Shown here piece after piece: positions 26,140 to 34,444 of a DNA stretch of 64,000 bases. A program made the position numbers and the translations under genes. Each line of letters opens with the position of its first letter. Position 1 is the stretch's first letter. The notes below the pieces were generated by a model, which had not been told where the DNA came from, ran no database searches, and worked only from the letters and a program-made list of their open reading frames with translations. Origin of the DNA: Streptomyces sp. HM190 (GTDB lineage: Bacteria > Actinomycetota > Actinomycetes > Streptomycetales > Streptomycetaceae); assembly GCF_009857135.1 (NCBI RefSeq), contig NZ_CP047318.1, forward strand, positions 5,022,001-5,086,000, given 5' to 3'.

Positions 26140-26952
26140 TCAGTACATGAGGGCGTCGTCGATCGTCGACTGCCAGTAGGTGACGGCCAGGGTGCTGTCG
26201 TAGTGGACGCCCTTGGCGGGGAGGGACGGGGACGCGGTGGCGCCGCCGTCGCTGCCCGGGTTCCTGCCCTGGAAGCGGATGGTGACCTTCCTGGCGGTGG
26301 CGCCGTTCTCCCCGCTGCCGTCGGCGGCGGAGAGCAGGACGCCCGCGTAGCCGGACTCACCGGGCGCGAGGGTCACCACGGCCTGCGGCTGGGACTCCTC
26401 CACGATCCGCGGGGCCCACTGCACCTGGTCGAAGCGGACGGTCGGGTAGTAGTACAGGTCGCAGACCTTCGAGCCGGTGTTCTTGACCGTGATGAGCATG
26501 TGGTTGAGGGGGCGGGCGACCGGCTGCATGGTCACGGCGGTGTTCGACCCGTTGCAGGTCACCCGGTTCGCGGGGTCGAACGGGTCTCCGCCCTTCCGTG
26601 ACGCCTGGTCCACGGCGCCCTTGCCCTGACCCGCGCTCCGGCCGCCCTGCGGGCCCCCGGCCGCGGAGTTCTCGGCGTCCGTCCGCCCGTCCGGGGACGT
26701 CTTGGTGCCGCCGGTGCCGGTGCCGGTGCCGGCACCGGTGCGAGCGCCGCTGTCCGTGCCCTTGTCCGCGTCCGTCTGCCGGGAGCCCTCCGCAGCCGAC
26801 AGCGAGGGGTGCGCGGAGCCCTCGTCCTTCGTGCCCGTGCCGTCGCCGCACGCGGTGAGGGAGAGCGCCGCGAGGGCCGCTCCGGCCGCCCCGACGAGCA
26901 GACGGGAGCGGCGGGAGACGCGGGCGGTGCGGGCGGTGCGGTACGTACGCAT
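26140..26952 (-). CDS. DUF4232 secreted lipoprotein
   Basis: A 270-residue lipoprotein. An Arg-rich n-region and hydrophobic helix lead to the lipobox LSLTAC (Cys about 35). A long Gly/Thr/Ser linker (about 40-125) follows, and then a DUF4232 beta domain (TCNGSNTAVTMQPVARPLNH, VTLAPGESGYAGVLLS). It should be anchored on the outer face of the membrane. The ATG at 26952 has AAGGGA at 9 bases. Function unknown; DUF4232 proteins are common actinobacterial surface proteins. It is divergent from the membrane HTH gene 248 bases away. Confidence 0.85.
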   Translation of the reverse strand: MRTYRTARTARVSRRSRLLVGAAGAALAALSLTACGDGTGTKDEGSAHPSLSAAEGSRQTDADKGTDSGARTGAGTGTGTGGTKTSPDGRTDAENSAAGGPQGGRSAGQGKGAVDQASRKGGDPFDPANRVTCNGSNTAVTMQPVARPLNHMLITVKNTGSKVCDLYYYPTVRFDQVQWAPRIVEESQPQAVVTLAPGESGYAGVLLSAADGSGENGATARKVTIRFQGRNPGSDGGATASPSLPAKGVHYDSTLAVTYWQSTIDDALMY

Positions 26953-27200
26953 GACGGAGTCCCTTTCGGACAAAGCCGGTGGAGCAGGCTGAGAACCAGT
27001 GGTCGAACGCGCGCCGCTCTACCGGACTTTCGGGAGCGGCGTGTTTGGATGACCAGAGCGTGCGGGGTGATCCGTCCCGGCCGCCACATCCGGCGGACGA
27101 TCAGGGACGCTGGAATGCTCCCGACGCCTGTGACCTGGGCGAACATCCCTTCCCTGGAACGCGGAACGGGACGCCGGTGACGTGAGGGGACGGAGAGAAC

Positions 27201-28673
27201 GTGTCGGGGAGCGGTGCCGGGAACGGCATGGCGGCTGGATTCGCGGAACAACTGCGGGAGTTGAAGGAGCGCTCCGGGCTGAGCTACGGGGCGCTCGCCA
27301 AGCGGCTCCACATGAGTACGTCGACGCTGCACCGGTACTGCAACGGGGACGCCGTACCGACGGACTACGCGCCCGTGGAGCGGCTGGCCCGCCTCTGCAG
27401 GGCCACCCCCGCAGAACTGGTCGAGCTGCACCGCAAGTGGGTGCTCGCGGACGCGACGCGCGGACGCAAGGGCGGCGACCCGGTCGCGCAGGGAACGCCG
27501 GTTCCGGCGGACGAGCCGGCGGAGGAGCCGACGCAGGCGTCGACGGAGGCCGTGCCCCCGTCCGAAGCCGCCGTGTCCGCCGGGGCCGCCGGGGCCGCGA
27601 GGGCCGAGGAGACGGTCGTCGAGGACGGGGTCGTCCAGAGTGGGGTCGTCGAGGGCGGGCCGGACGCCCCGCCGCTCCGTGCGGTGCCCCGTCCGCGGGG
27701 GCGGGCCCGGGTCGCCCTGGTCGCGGCTGTGGCCGTCGCCGCCCTGGTCGGTGCCGTCACGCTCGCGGTGAGCCTGCCGTCGGACGAGCCCGGGGGTGAC
27801 GGCGGTCGCCGCTCCCTCGCGGACGCGCCCGCCGGTGACGTGGCGGGGCGGGAGAAGGACTCCCCACCGTCGTCCACCACCTCGCCCTCGCCCTCCGGGA
27901 GCGAAGAGCCGGACGGGAAGGGCGCGAAGGACGGCAGGGGCGCGAAGGACGGCAGGGAAGCGCAGGGCGACGGCAAGGGGGCGCCCGCGTCCGCCGGTGC
28001 GGCCTCCCCGACGGGTTCCGGCGCGGGCGGCGGCGACTCCGCGTCCCTCGACCCGCCGCTGTCCGTGAAGGCGGAGCCGTACACCTGGGAGAGCCCGTGC
28101 TCCCAGCGGTACCTGGTGAACCGGCCGCCCACGGACGTCGACGAGCCGCCGTCGGAGCAGGACGCGGCCTCCTGGGTGGCGAGGAACGGGGCGGTCTCGT
28201 CGGGCGGGCAGTACCTGACGCTCACCGTCCAGGGCACCGGCGAGGAGACGGTCGTCGTGAACAGCCTCACGGTCCGCACGGTCGCCAAACGGCAGCCCCT
28301 GCCGTGGAACGACTACGTCATGGGGTACCCCGGTGTCGGGTGCGGGGCCGGGGTGCCGACCCGGTCGTTCACGGTCGCCCTCGACGCCGCGCGGCCCGTC
28401 GTCAGCCCCGCGGCCGGGAGCAGGGACTTCCCCTACTCCGTCAGCGAGTCCGACCCGGAGGTGTACTTCGTCGAGGCCGACGCGTCGGTCTACGACGTCA
28501 GCTGGTACCTGGAGGTCAAGTGGACCTCCGGCTCCCGCAGCGGCACGCTGACGGTGGGGGACGACGGCAAGCCGTTCCGCACCAGCGGCAACAACGGGCG
28601 CCCGGCCTACGAGTACCCGCTGAACGGGAAGACGTGGGTGAGGGAGGGCACGACGCTCGGCGGCGACAGCTGA
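27201..28673 (+). CDS. membrane-bound XRE-family HTH protein with extracytoplasmic domain
   Basis: A 490-residue one-pass protein. An XRE-type HTH (about 15-75: LKERSGLSYGALAKRLHMST) lies in the cytoplasm, then an acidic linker, a membrane helix (about 173-193: VALVAAVAVAALVGAVTLAV), a Ser/Pro/Gly linker, and an extracytoplasmic beta-rich domain (about 290-490: VKAEPYTWESPCSQRYLVNR). This layout suits a sensor that binds DNA at the membrane. GTG start at 27201 with GGAGAG upstream. The C-terminal domain occurs in many Streptomyces proteins of this type; its ligand is unknown. Confidence 0.85.
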   Translation: MSGSGAGNGMAAGFAEQLRELKERSGLSYGALAKRLHMSTSTLHRYCNGDAVPTDYAPVERLARLCRATPAELVELHRKWVLADATRGRKGGDPVAQGTPVPADEPAEEPTQASTEAVPPSEAAVSAGAAGAARAEETVVEDGVVQSGVVEGGPDAPPLRAVPRPRGRARVALVAAVAVAALVGAVTLAVSLPSDEPGGDGGRRSLADAPAGDVAGREKDSPPSSTTSPSPSGSEEPDGKGAKDGRGAKDGREAQGDGKGAPASAGAASPTGSGAGGGDSASLDPPLSVKAEPYTWESPCSQRYLVNRPPTDVDEPPSEQDAASWVARNGAVSSGGQYLTLTVQGTGEETVVVNSLTVRTVAKRQPLPWNDYVMGYPGVGCGAGVPTRSFTVALDAARPVVSPAAGSRDFPYSVSESDPEVYFVEADASVYDVSWYLEVKWTSGSRSGTLTVGDDGKPFRTSGNNGRPAYEYPLNGKTWVREGTTLGGDS

Positions 28674-28869
28674 ACCGACCGGGCGGGGGGCGGTTCGACG
28701 AGGGCGCGCCGCCGCCTCCCGCGCTGGAGCCGCACACGCTCGCCGCGCTGGACGACATCGACAAGGTCCGCCACCGGGACACCGACGACGTCACCGACGC
28801 GGGCTCAACGTGTACGCGGCCACCGGCGGGAAGGGCCGGCGGCCGCCCGCCCCACCGCCTCCGTTCGGC

Positions 28870-29802
28870 TCAGCCCCCCGTGCCGAACCAGGTCTCCGCC
28901 AGGGCGTCGAGGTCGTTGCGGGGCGGGGCCGGGAGCCGGCGCAGGTACCAGTTCAGGTCGCTGTAGACGTGCAGGAGGGTGTACGCCATCAGTTCCCGCG
29001 GATCGAACGGGGGTTGACCGTACGCCTCGTAGAAGACCTTGAGGAGGGTCGGGTCGGCGGCGGTCAGGAACAGGCCGACGCTGACGAAGTCGTACGCCGG
29101 AGCGCCGATCATGGCGGGCTCGAAGTCGAACAGTCCGGTCAGGCGCCAGCCGTCGTGCGGGTCGACGGTGAGGTGCTCGCGCATCAGCTCGGTGTGGAGC
29201 AGCACCGGCCGGGCCGGGGCGGGCAGCGGCACCGAGCGCAGGAAGTCGGGGATCTGTTCCAGCCACGGTTCCGGCAGGCCCCCGGCGGCGTGCTGCTCGA
29301 CCGCGGACGCCCGCTGACCGGCCAGGAACCGCGACCAGTCGGGCGGACCGACCACGGTGGACACCGGGCCCGGATCCAGGGCGTGCAGGGCGGCCAGGCA
29401 CTCGGCGGTCTCCGCGACGATCCGCTCCTGGTCCGCCCTCGGGACGCGCGGCCACGCCTCGTTGAGGTCCTCGCCGGGCAGCCGGGACATCAGGACGTAG
29501 CGCCAGCCGTTCTTGTACTGGTCGGCTGCCTGCAACCGGGGGGTGGGGATCGGCAGCCGCCCCCACAGGTGGGACAGCAGCCGGGCCTCCCGTACGGCTT
29601 CCGACGCCTCGAAACCGGGATAGAGCTTCAGGACGAGGGAGTCGCCGACCGCGTACACCGGCAACGAACCCTCGGGGAATCGCACGATTCGCGCGCCTGC
29701 GAGACCGAGTTGAGCACAGAGATCCTGCGCGGCCGGTCGCAGCAGTGCCTCGTCACCGACGACTTCTTCGAGTTCGTCGTTCGTGTCCACGCTGGGCAGC
29801 AT
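28870..29802 (-). CDS. aminoglycoside phosphotransferase (APH)-fold protein with altered catalytic loop
   Basis: A 310-residue APH/choline-kinase fold protein. The N-lobe includes VLKLYPGFEASEAVREARLL and the hinge YVLMSRLPGEDL. Where active enzymes read HGDLxxxN, this one reads LLHTELMREHLTV: the catalytic Asp is Glu and the metal-binding Asn is His. The DFD/DFE metal segment FDFEPAMIGAPAYDF remains. It may phosphorylate a small molecule poorly or act as a binding protein; resistance to a drug cannot be claimed. ATG at 29802, divergent from the aminotransferase gene. Confidence 0.8.
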   Translation of the reverse strand: MLPSVDTNDELEEVVGDEALLRPAAQDLCAQLGLAGARIVRFPEGSLPVYAVGDSLVLKLYPGFEASEAVREARLLSHLWGRLPIPTPRLQAADQYKNGWRYVLMSRLPGEDLNEAWPRVPRADQERIVAETAECLAALHALDPGPVSTVVGPPDWSRFLAGQRASAVEQHAAGGLPEPWLEQIPDFLRSVPLPAPARPVLLHTELMREHLTVDPHDGWRLTGLFDFEPAMIGAPAYDFVSVGLFLTAADPTLLKVFYEAYGQPPFDPRELMAYTLLHVYSDLNWYLRRLPAPPRNDLDALAETWFGTGG

Positions 29803-29931
29803 GCGCGCAGCCTAGGGGGTACGGGGGCGCGTCCGCATGGCGAAACCGGTGAATGTAAGGGGCATGCATCTCTCTAGAGTGAGCGGTGGGCGGGGGTGGA
29901 ACCGCCCTGAATATGCCACTACGGGTGTGGG

Positions 29932-31230
29932 GTGGGCGCTGTGGATGCTGCACGGGTCATGAACGACGCGGGATTTGTCGGGGGTTCGATGGTTCCGGGC
30001 GAAGTGCGCACCGGGTGGGAGGGGGCCGCAGCGGCGCCCGTGCCGGCCCTCGCCGGGCGCGTCACCACCGTCGGGGGTTCCCCCGTACGGGACATCCTCG
30101 CCGTCACCTCACGGCCCGAAGTCGTCAACTTCGCGGGCGGTCTGCCCGCCCCGGAGCTGTTCGACATCGAGGGGATGGCGGCGGCCTACCGGGACGTGCT
30201 CGCCCATGCGGCCGGACGCGCGCTGCAGTACGCGACGACCGAGGGCGAGCCGGTGCTCCGCGAGGCGCTCGCCGCCCGGTACGGCGCGCGCGGGCTGCCC
30301 ACCGACCCCGACGGGCTGCTCGTCACCACCGGTTCGCAGCAGGCGCTGTCGCTGCTCGCCACCGCGCTCCTCGAACCGGGCGACGTCGTCCTCGTCGAGG
30401 ACCCCTGCTACCTGGCCGCGCTCCAGGCGTTCCGGCTCGCGGGGGCCCGGGTGCTGGCGGTCCCCGGCGACGGGGACGGCGTCGACCCCGACGCGCTGGC
30501 CGAACTGGTCACGCGGACCCGGCCCAAGCTCTTCTACACCGTGCCCACCTTCCAGAACCCCACCGGGCGCACCCTGCCGGCCGAACGGCGCGCGGCCGTC
30601 GCCGCCGTCGCCGCCCGGCACGGACTGTGGATCGTCGAGGACGACCCGTACGGTGAACTCCGCTTCGAGGGGGAGCGGGTGCCGTGGATCGCCGCCTGTC
30701 CCGGTGCCGAGGACCGTACGGCGCTGCTCGGCTCCTTCTCCAAGGTGATGGCGCCCGGCATGCGGCTCGGCTGGCTGCGGGCACCGGCCCCGCTGCGGCG
30801 GGCCTGCGCGGTCGCCAAGCAGGCGGCCGACCTGCACACCCCGACCGTCAACCAGCTCGCCGCGGCGCGCTACCTGGCCGACCGGGACCTCGACGCCCAC
30901 GTGGGCCGCGTCGCGGCGGCGTACCGTGAGCGCCGCGACGCGATGCTCGCCGGGCTCGCGGGCGCCCTGCCGGAGGGCTCCGTCTGGAACCGCCCCGAGG
31001 GCGGCATGTTCCTCTGGGCGCGCCTGCCCGCCGGCTACGACACGACGGCACTGCTGCCGCGGGTGGTCGGGCATGACGTCGCGTACGTGCCGGGGGCGCC
31101 CTTCTACGCGGGCGAACCCGACCGTTCGACGATGCGGTTGTGCTTCGTGACGCAGGGGCCGGGGGAGATCCGGGAAGGGCTGCGGAGGCTGGGGGAGGGG
31201 TTGGCGGAGGGGCTGGGGGGCGTCCGGTAG
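29932..31230 (+). CDS. PLP-dependent aminotransferase, class I/II (2-aminoadipate/MocR-like fold)
   Basis: A 432-residue fold-type I aminotransferase. The PLP lysine is in LLGSFSKVMAPGMRLGW; further motifs are VNFAGGLPAPELFD, TTGSQQALSLLATALLEPGD, PTFQNPTGRTL and the C-terminal MRLCFV Arg. There is no winged helix in front, so it is an enzyme and not a MocR regulator. The product is probably an amino acid of the aminoadipate, valine or aromatic kind. Starts at 29932 (GTG), 29959 and 29989 are all possible; none has a strong ribosome site and the fold begins near residue 40. Confidence 0.85.
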   Translation: MGAVDAARVMNDAGFVGGSMVPGEVRTGWEGAAAAPVPALAGRVTTVGGSPVRDILAVTSRPEVVNFAGGLPAPELFDIEGMAAAYRDVLAHAAGRALQYATTEGEPVLREALAARYGARGLPTDPDGLLVTTGSQQALSLLATALLEPGDVVLVEDPCYLAALQAFRLAGARVLAVPGDGDGVDPDALAELVTRTRPKLFYTVPTFQNPTGRTLPAERRAAVAAVAARHGLWIVEDDPYGELRFEGERVPWIAACPGAEDRTALLGSFSKVMAPGMRLGWLRAPAPLRRACAVAKQAADLHTPTVNQLAAARYLADRDLDAHVGRVAAAYRERRDAMLAGLAGALPEGSVWNRPEGGMFLWARLPAGYDTTALLPRVVGHDVAYVPGAPFYAGEPDRSTMRLCFVTQGPGEIREGLRRLGEGLAEGLGGVR

Positions 31231-31266
31231 CCCGGGGGCTCGTTGCTCGTTGCTCGTTCGGCGGGT

Positions 31267-31299
31267 GCGGGTGGGGAGGCTCGCGCAGTCCCCACCCGC
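31267..31299. terminator. terminator between convergent aminotransferase and DUF4253 genes
   Basis: A 10-base perfect stem GCGGGTGGGG (31267-31276) with its complement at 31290-31299, loop 13 bases, placed between two convergent stops. Confidence 0.65.
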
Positions 31300-31316
31300 C
31301 CGCGGGGACGGTTCCC

Positions 31317-32147
31317 TCAGTCCCACCAGAACGTCCACCGGTCGGCCCCGACCAGCGTCTTCGCGTACGTGTCGCGGGACATCTCGTACGGGCCCTGCCG
31401 GATCGTGTCGGGGCAGAACGCGAGGTGCTCGGCGGCGAGATGCCGGGCCTCGGTCTCGGTGGCGGGCGGGGCGGCCACGGACACGACGAGGTGGGCGAAG
31501 CCGAGGGCGACGACACGTACGCCGAAGCGGTCCTCCCAGGAGCGCAGGACCGCGCACAGCCGGGCCACGTCGTTCTCGTGGTTCAACGGGCCGCCCCAGC
31601 CGATGGCCGCCGGGACGTCGGCGCTGCGGCGGGCCGGGACCAGCGCGAGGCGGGGTTCCCCCAGGCGCGCGCGGCCGGCCACGAGCGAGTCGGCGACCTC
31701 GGCGGCGAGGGCGTCCGGGTCGGGGCCCTCGGCGGCCGGACCGGCGGTTCCCGCGAGCCCCGGCCAGTCACCGGCGCCCGCCTCGCCCCCGGCCGCGTCG
31801 GTGTCCGGCGTGACGGTGGTCCAGAGCTCCGCGAGGACCTCCTCGGGGTCGTGGTCCCCGGGGTACGACATCTCACCCGGCATCAGTTCCCACCCCTCCG
31901 GGCCGCCCTGGCCGTCCCCGACGTCCAGCAGCACCGGGAGCAGACCGGCCGTGCGCAGGGCGGGCCGCACCGCCGCCCAGGTGCCGGGCACGGCCGGCAC
32001 GTCCGCGTACCACAACAGCGGCTCGTGCCATGGCCCCGCGTCCGTCGTGCCGGTCAACCGCCCCGGCGGAAGGGGCCGTTCCAGCCCGAGGGAGCGGCCG
32101 GTCGGGTCCGTCGCGAGCAGGGGCAGCGGATTGGGAAGTGTCGCCAT
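31317..32147 (-). CDS. DUF4253 domain protein
   Basis: A 276-residue soluble protein of the DUF4253 kind. The C-terminal domain contains AAIGWGGPLNHENDVARLCA, WEDRFGVRVVALGFAHLVVS and YEMSRDTYAKTLVGADRWTF, and ends in WFWW-like aromatic residues. The ATG at 32147 (MATLPNPLPLLA) was chosen because the fold begins there; the frame upstream is Gly/Arg-rich and not protein-like. Function unknown. Confidence 0.85.
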   Translation of the reverse strand: MATLPNPLPLLATDPTGRSLGLERPLPPGRLTGTTDAGPWHEPLLWYADVPAVPGTWAAVRPALRTAGLLPVLLDVGDGQGGPEGWELMPGEMSYPGDHDPEEVLAELWTTVTPDTDAAGGEAGAGDWPGLAGTAGPAAEGPDPDALAAEVADSLVAGRARLGEPRLALVPARRSADVPAAIGWGGPLNHENDVARLCAVLRSWEDRFGVRVVALGFAHLVVSVAAPPATETEARHLAAEHLAFCPDTIRQGPYEMSRDTYAKTLVGADRWTFWWD

Positions 32148-32264
32148 GCCGCGACTGTAGGACCGGACACTGACAACGGGCCCCCGGGCCCCGCGCACCA
32201 CCGCCCCGCCGTGCCCCTGAGGGCAGTGCCCCAAGAGACCCGGTGCGGGCGGAGGCGCCCGGTC

Positions 32265-32333
32265 GGATCAGAGTCGTTCCGGGGTCCGGATCAGAGTCGT
32301 TCCGGGGTCCGGATCAGAGGCGTTCCGGGGTCC
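32265..32333. repeat. three 23-bp tandem copies of the argS 3' end
   Basis: The 23-base unit starts at 32265, 32288 and 32311, nearly identical each time. The unit at 32311 contains the argS stop codon (32314-32316) and the last codons (TPERL); the two others lie beyond the gene. It looks like a local tandem duplication of the gene terminus. Confidence 0.9.
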
Positions 32334-34101
32334 GGATGCCGAGCAGGGCCATGCCGCGGTGCAGGGTGCGGGCCGTCAGGTCGATCAGGAACAGCCGGTT
32401 CTCCACGACCTCGGGCGCGTTGTCCGGGGACAGCACGTGGCACTGGTCGTAGAACGTCGTCAGCAGCGTCGCCAGCTTGAACAGGTACGCGGCCAGCTTG
32501 TGCGGCTCGTACCCCTCGGCGACCTCGGCGATCGTCTCGCCGAACTGGTCCAGGTGCAGACCCAGCGCCCGCTCCGCCGGGGCCAGCTCCAGCTCCGGGT
32601 GCGCGGCCGGACGGGTCTCGCCCGCCTTCCGCAGGATCGACTGGATACGGGCGTACGCGTACTGCAGGTACACCGACGTGTCGCCGTTCAGCGACACCAT
32701 CTGGTCCAGGTCGAACTTGTAGTCCCGTACGGCGGACGTCGACAGGTCGGCGTACTTCACCGCGCCGATGCCCACGTACCGGCCGTTCTCGACGATCTCC
32801 TGCTCGGCCAGGCCCACCTTCCCGGCCTTCTCCCGGACCACGGCCGTCGCCCGCTGCACCGCCTCGTCGAGCAGGTCCTCCAGCCGGACCGTCTCGCCCT
32901 CACGGGTCTTGAACGGCTTGCCGTCCTTGCCGAGGACCGTGCCGAACGCCAGCTGGTGCGCCTTCACGTCGTCGTTCAGCCAGCCCGCCCGGCGCGCCGT
33001 CTCGAAGACCATCTTGAAGTGCAGCGACTGCCGGGCGTCCACGACGTACAGCAGCGTGTTCGCCTTCTGGTGGAAGACCCGGTCGCGGATCGCGGACAGG
33101 TCGGTCGCCGCGTAGCCGTAGCCGCCGTCCGACTTCTGCACGATCAGCGGGACCAGGTTGCCGTCCGGGCCCTTGATGTCGTCGAAGAAGACACAGAGCG
33201 CGCCCTCGGAGCGGACCGCGACGCCCGACTCCTCCAGCAGCCGGCACGTCTCGTCCAGCATGTCGTTGTAGCCCGACTCGCCGACGATGTCCGGGTCCCG
33301 GATCTCCATGTCCAGCTTCTCGAAGACCGAGTAGAAGTAGATCTTCGACTCGTCCACGAACCGCTGCCACAGCGCGAGCGTCTCCGGCTCGCCCGCCTGG
33401 AGGTCGACCACCCGGCGCCGGGCCCGCGTCCTGAACTCCTCGTCGGAGTCGAACAGCGCCCGCGACGCCTTGTACAGGCGGTTCAGGTTCGACATGGCCT
33501 CCTCGCCGGAGACCGCCGTGTCCTCGCCGTCCGCCTTGTGGTCCAGCTCGTGCGGGTGTTCCAGCAGGTACTGGATCAGCATGCCGAACTGGGTGCCCCA
33601 GTCGCCGATGTGGTGCCTGCGGACCACGTTCTCGCCGGTGAACTCCAGGATCTGGACGACCGCGTCACCGATCACCGCGGAACGGAGATGACCGACGTGC
33701 ATCTCCTTCGCCACGTTCGGCTGGGCGTAGTCGATGACCGTCGTACCGGGGTGCTCCGCGAGCGGCACGCCGAGGCGGGCCTCGTCCGCGTAGCGCTCCG
33801 CGAGGTTACGGGTGATCGCCGCGTCGGTGAGGGTGATGTTGAGGAAGCCGGGACCCGAGACCTCGATCTCCTTGATCAGATCGGCGGCCACCCCCGACTC
33901 GACCTTCGCGACGACCTGTGTCGCCAGCTCCCGCGGGTTCGCCTTGGCCTTCTTCGCCAGGGCGAGGATGCCGTTGGCCTGGAAGTCCGCCCGGTCGCTG
34001 CGTCGCAGCAGCGGGTCCGCGGGGGCCTCCGGCAGGGTGGCCGAGAGGGCGGTCGCGAGGCGCTGGTGGACGGAGGCGGTGAGGGACGTGACCGGGGCCA
34101 T
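32314..34101 (-). CDS. argS: arginyl-tRNA synthetase
   Basis: It charges tRNA(Arg) with arginine. The protein has 595 residues, normal for this class I enzyme. The HIGH-type motif is NVAKEMHVGHLRSAVIGDAV; the N-terminal Add-1 domain and the C-terminal anticodon-binding helices (DTSVYLQYAYARIQSILRKA to LTARTLHRGMALLGIRTPERL) are complete. The ATG at 34101 (MAPVTSLTASVHQRL) fits the family start; GAGGAG lies 15 bases upstream, unusually far. It is divergent from lysS, with 343 bases between. The 3' end is copied in a tandem repeat just beyond the stop. Confidence 0.96.
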   Translation of the reverse strand: MAPVTSLTASVHQRLATALSATLPEAPADPLLRRSDRADFQANGILALAKKAKANPRELATQVVAKVESGVAADLIKEIEVSGPGFLNITLTDAAITRNLAERYADEARLGVPLAEHPGTTVIDYAQPNVAKEMHVGHLRSAVIGDAVVQILEFTGENVVRRHHIGDWGTQFGMLIQYLLEHPHELDHKADGEDTAVSGEEAMSNLNRLYKASRALFDSDEEFRTRARRRVVDLQAGEPETLALWQRFVDESKIYFYSVFEKLDMEIRDPDIVGESGYNDMLDETCRLLEESGVAVRSEGALCVFFDDIKGPDGNLVPLIVQKSDGGYGYAATDLSAIRDRVFHQKANTLLYVVDARQSLHFKMVFETARRAGWLNDDVKAHQLAFGTVLGKDGKPFKTREGETVRLEDLLDEAVQRATAVVREKAGKVGLAEQEIVENGRYVGIGAVKYADLSTSAVRDYKFDLDQMVSLNGDTSVYLQYAYARIQSILRKAGETRPAAHPELELAPAERALGLHLDQFGETIAEVAEGYEPHKLAAYLFKLATLLTTFYDQCHVLSPDNAPEVVENRLFLIDLTARTLHRGMALLGIRTPERL

Positions 34102-34444
34102 GAGAGGGGAGCCGTTCTCCTCGGGGTACGGATGGATGTCGTTCAGTATCCCACGGGGGTAAAGGGGTTTTTCGTGCTGAGCGGGGGAGGGGCGCCTCGC
34201 AGCGCGGGGCCGCCCGATGAAGGCCGGGCCGCACGCCCATGCCCCCAGGGGCGCGGGGAACCGCGCGAGAAACCGCACACCACCCGCAGCCGCCGACGAA
34301 CTCGCACCCCCGGGCCACATGGCGCCCGGCCCCCTCGAAACGCGGTTTCGTGGTTAAGGCCAGAGCTGGGAGAATGGGCCCTGTCGGCCGGGGACCGTAC
34401 CGGTCGGCCCCGGAGAACACTCAGAAAAAGAGGACGTGCCGATC
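34102..34444. other. divergent promoter region of argS and lysS
   Basis: No gene is supported in these 343 bases. 34246-34268 is a dispersed Streptomyces intergenic repeat that recurs inverted at 62325-62347. 34340-34380 holds relatively AT-rich sequence (GGTTTCGTGGTTAAGG) that may include the lysS promoter. Confidence 0.4.
34246..34268 (+). repeat. dispersed intergenic repeat, copy 1
   Basis: CAGGGGCGCGGGGAAC followed by CGCGCGA-type sequence, 23 bases, recurs with one mismatch on the opposite strand at 62325-62347. The same string is frequent in Streptomyces intergenic regions. Confidence 0.75.

Noticed and set aside
28674..28869. Possible gene remnant (LDDIDKVRHRDTDDVTDAG) after the membrane HTH gene
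   Set aside because: The stretch looks somewhat protein-like but is short, without start or family, so I do not call it.
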